Notes under the pieces: generated by a model
What the model was told of the DNA's origin: nothing
The model's database searches: none
Seen by the model: the letters and a program-made list of their open reading frames with translations, nothing else
Translations under genes and position numbers: made by a program
Origin: Darwinimomas sp045600945
GTDB lineage: Bacteria; Bacillota; Clostridia; Lachnospirales; Lachnospiraceae
Direction: 5' to 3'
Length of the DNA: 13,528 nt
Assembly (NCBI GenBank): GCA_045600945.1
Contig: JAZRYX010000020.1
Span: 1-13,528, forward strand
Shown here: piece by piece, positions 13,063 through 13,528 of the stretch
Numbering within the stretch: position 1 is the stretch's first letter
How the letters are laid out: each line of letters starts with the position of its first letter

Positions 13063-13528
13063 TCAATCTTCAATCTTTCTGTCAGGACATCCAAGTGACA
13101 TCCATGTCAGATATGCAGTAATAAATTTGTCGAGGTCTCCGTCAAGAACTGCATCCGTATTTCCGGACTCGCATCCTGTACGAAGATCCTTTACCATCTT
13201 GTACGGCTGAAGCACGTACGATCTTATCTGTGATCCCCATGCGTTATCTTTGACTTCACCTCTGATACCCGAAAGCTTCTCCATATTTTCCTGCTGCTTG
13301 AGCATGAAAAGTTTTGTCTTGAGGATCTGCATAGCCTTATCCTTATTCTGGAACTGGCTTCGCTCATTCTGACAGGTTACTACGATGCCCGTCGGGAAGT
13401 GAGTGATACGTATGGCGGATGAAGTTTTGTTGATATGCTGTCCGCCTGCACCTGATGAACGGTATGTATCGATGCGGATATCATCATCTTTGATTTCAAC
13501 ATCGAGGTCTTCTTCAATGTCCGGCATG
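13063..13528 (-). CDS. prfB: Peptide chain release factor 2, C-terminal part (cut by window edge)
   Basis: The visible 155 or so residues are the C-terminal part of RF2. The GGQ motif in SSGAGGQHINKTSSAIRITH promotes peptidyl-tRNA hydrolysis in the ribosomal A site. The block NAWGSQIRSYVLQPYKMVKDLRT and the DGDLDKFITAYL end distinguish RF2 (UGA/UAA) from RF1. The frame stays open to the right edge, so the Met near the edge is internal. The SPF codon-recognition tripeptide and any programmed frameshift site lie outside the window. A short tail (TWMSLGCPDRKIED) follows the conserved end. Confidence 0.96.
   Translation of the reverse strand, partial: MPDIEEDLDVEIKDDDIRIDTYRSSGAGGQHINKTSSAIRITHFPTGIVVTCQNERSQFQNKDKAMQILKTKLFMLKQQENMEKLSGIRGEVKDNAWGSQIRSYVLQPYKMVKDLRTGCESGNTDAVLDGDLDKFITAYLTWMSLGCPDRKIED

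Overview
The window looks like a chromosomal segment from a low-to-mid GC Firmicute of class Clostridia, most likely a Lachnospiraceae-type anaerobe. The evidence is the 5' end of a 16S rRNA gene with the usual conserved blocks, strong AGGAG-type ribosome binding sites, and a run of housekeeping genes in an order known from Firmicutes. Genus and species cannot be fixed from about 135 bases of 16S. Everything runs on the minus strand except lepB.

Layout, left to right. (1) Positions 1-135 are the first part of a 16S rRNA gene on the minus strand, followed by its leader (136-316), a near-consensus promoter (-10 at 323-328, -35 at 346-351) and an A/T-tract UP-like region. (2) A rho-independent terminator at 401-444 closes the large minus-strand gene cluster, which runs from 11450 down to 467. 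In transcription order the cluster is a guanylate-kinase-like gene, holB (clamp-loader delta'), ricT (PSP1/YaaT), trmN6-like methyltransferase, rsmI, an MBL-fold hydrolase, a small lipoprotein, metG, tatD, rsmA/ksgA, and a membrane-anchored NlpC/P60 peptidoglycan hydrolase with four PG-binding repeats. Neighbours overlap or lie within 14 nt of each other, apart from one 56-nt gap (6483-6538), so this is probably one operon of eleven genes or a few nested units. An extended -10 promoter (11483-11491) stands in front of the first gene. (3) lepB (signal peptidase I, plus strand) diverges from the operon at about 11.5 kb. It converges on hom (homoserine dehydrogenase lacking an ACT domain), which lies just downstream of prfB (release factor 2, cut by the window edge).

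The cluster matches the origin-proximal Bacillus subtilis block tmk-yaaQ-yaaR-holB-yaaT-yabA-yabB-yazA-yabC-abrB-metS-yabD-rnmV-ksgA (recalled gene order). Here a guanylate-kinase-like gene stands in the tmk position, yaaQ, yaaR, yabA, yazA, abrB and rnmV are absent, and an MBL hydrolase and a lipoprotein have been added. The functions centre on translation and the ribosome: 16S methylation by RsmA and RsmI, tRNA methylation, Met-tRNA charging, an RNA-decay accessory protein, and release factor 2. DNA replication and envelope genes are appended.

I see no mobile element, CRISPR array, tRNA, riboswitch or T-box, and no evidence of an undescribed system. The points worth a second look are modest: a two-fold-symmetric V1 helix in the 16S, repeated boxA-like elements in the rRNA leader, a long repeat-rich tail on RicT with trmN6 starting inside it, a stripped-down delta' subunit, a kinase substitution, and an ACT-less Hom abutting a convergent gene.
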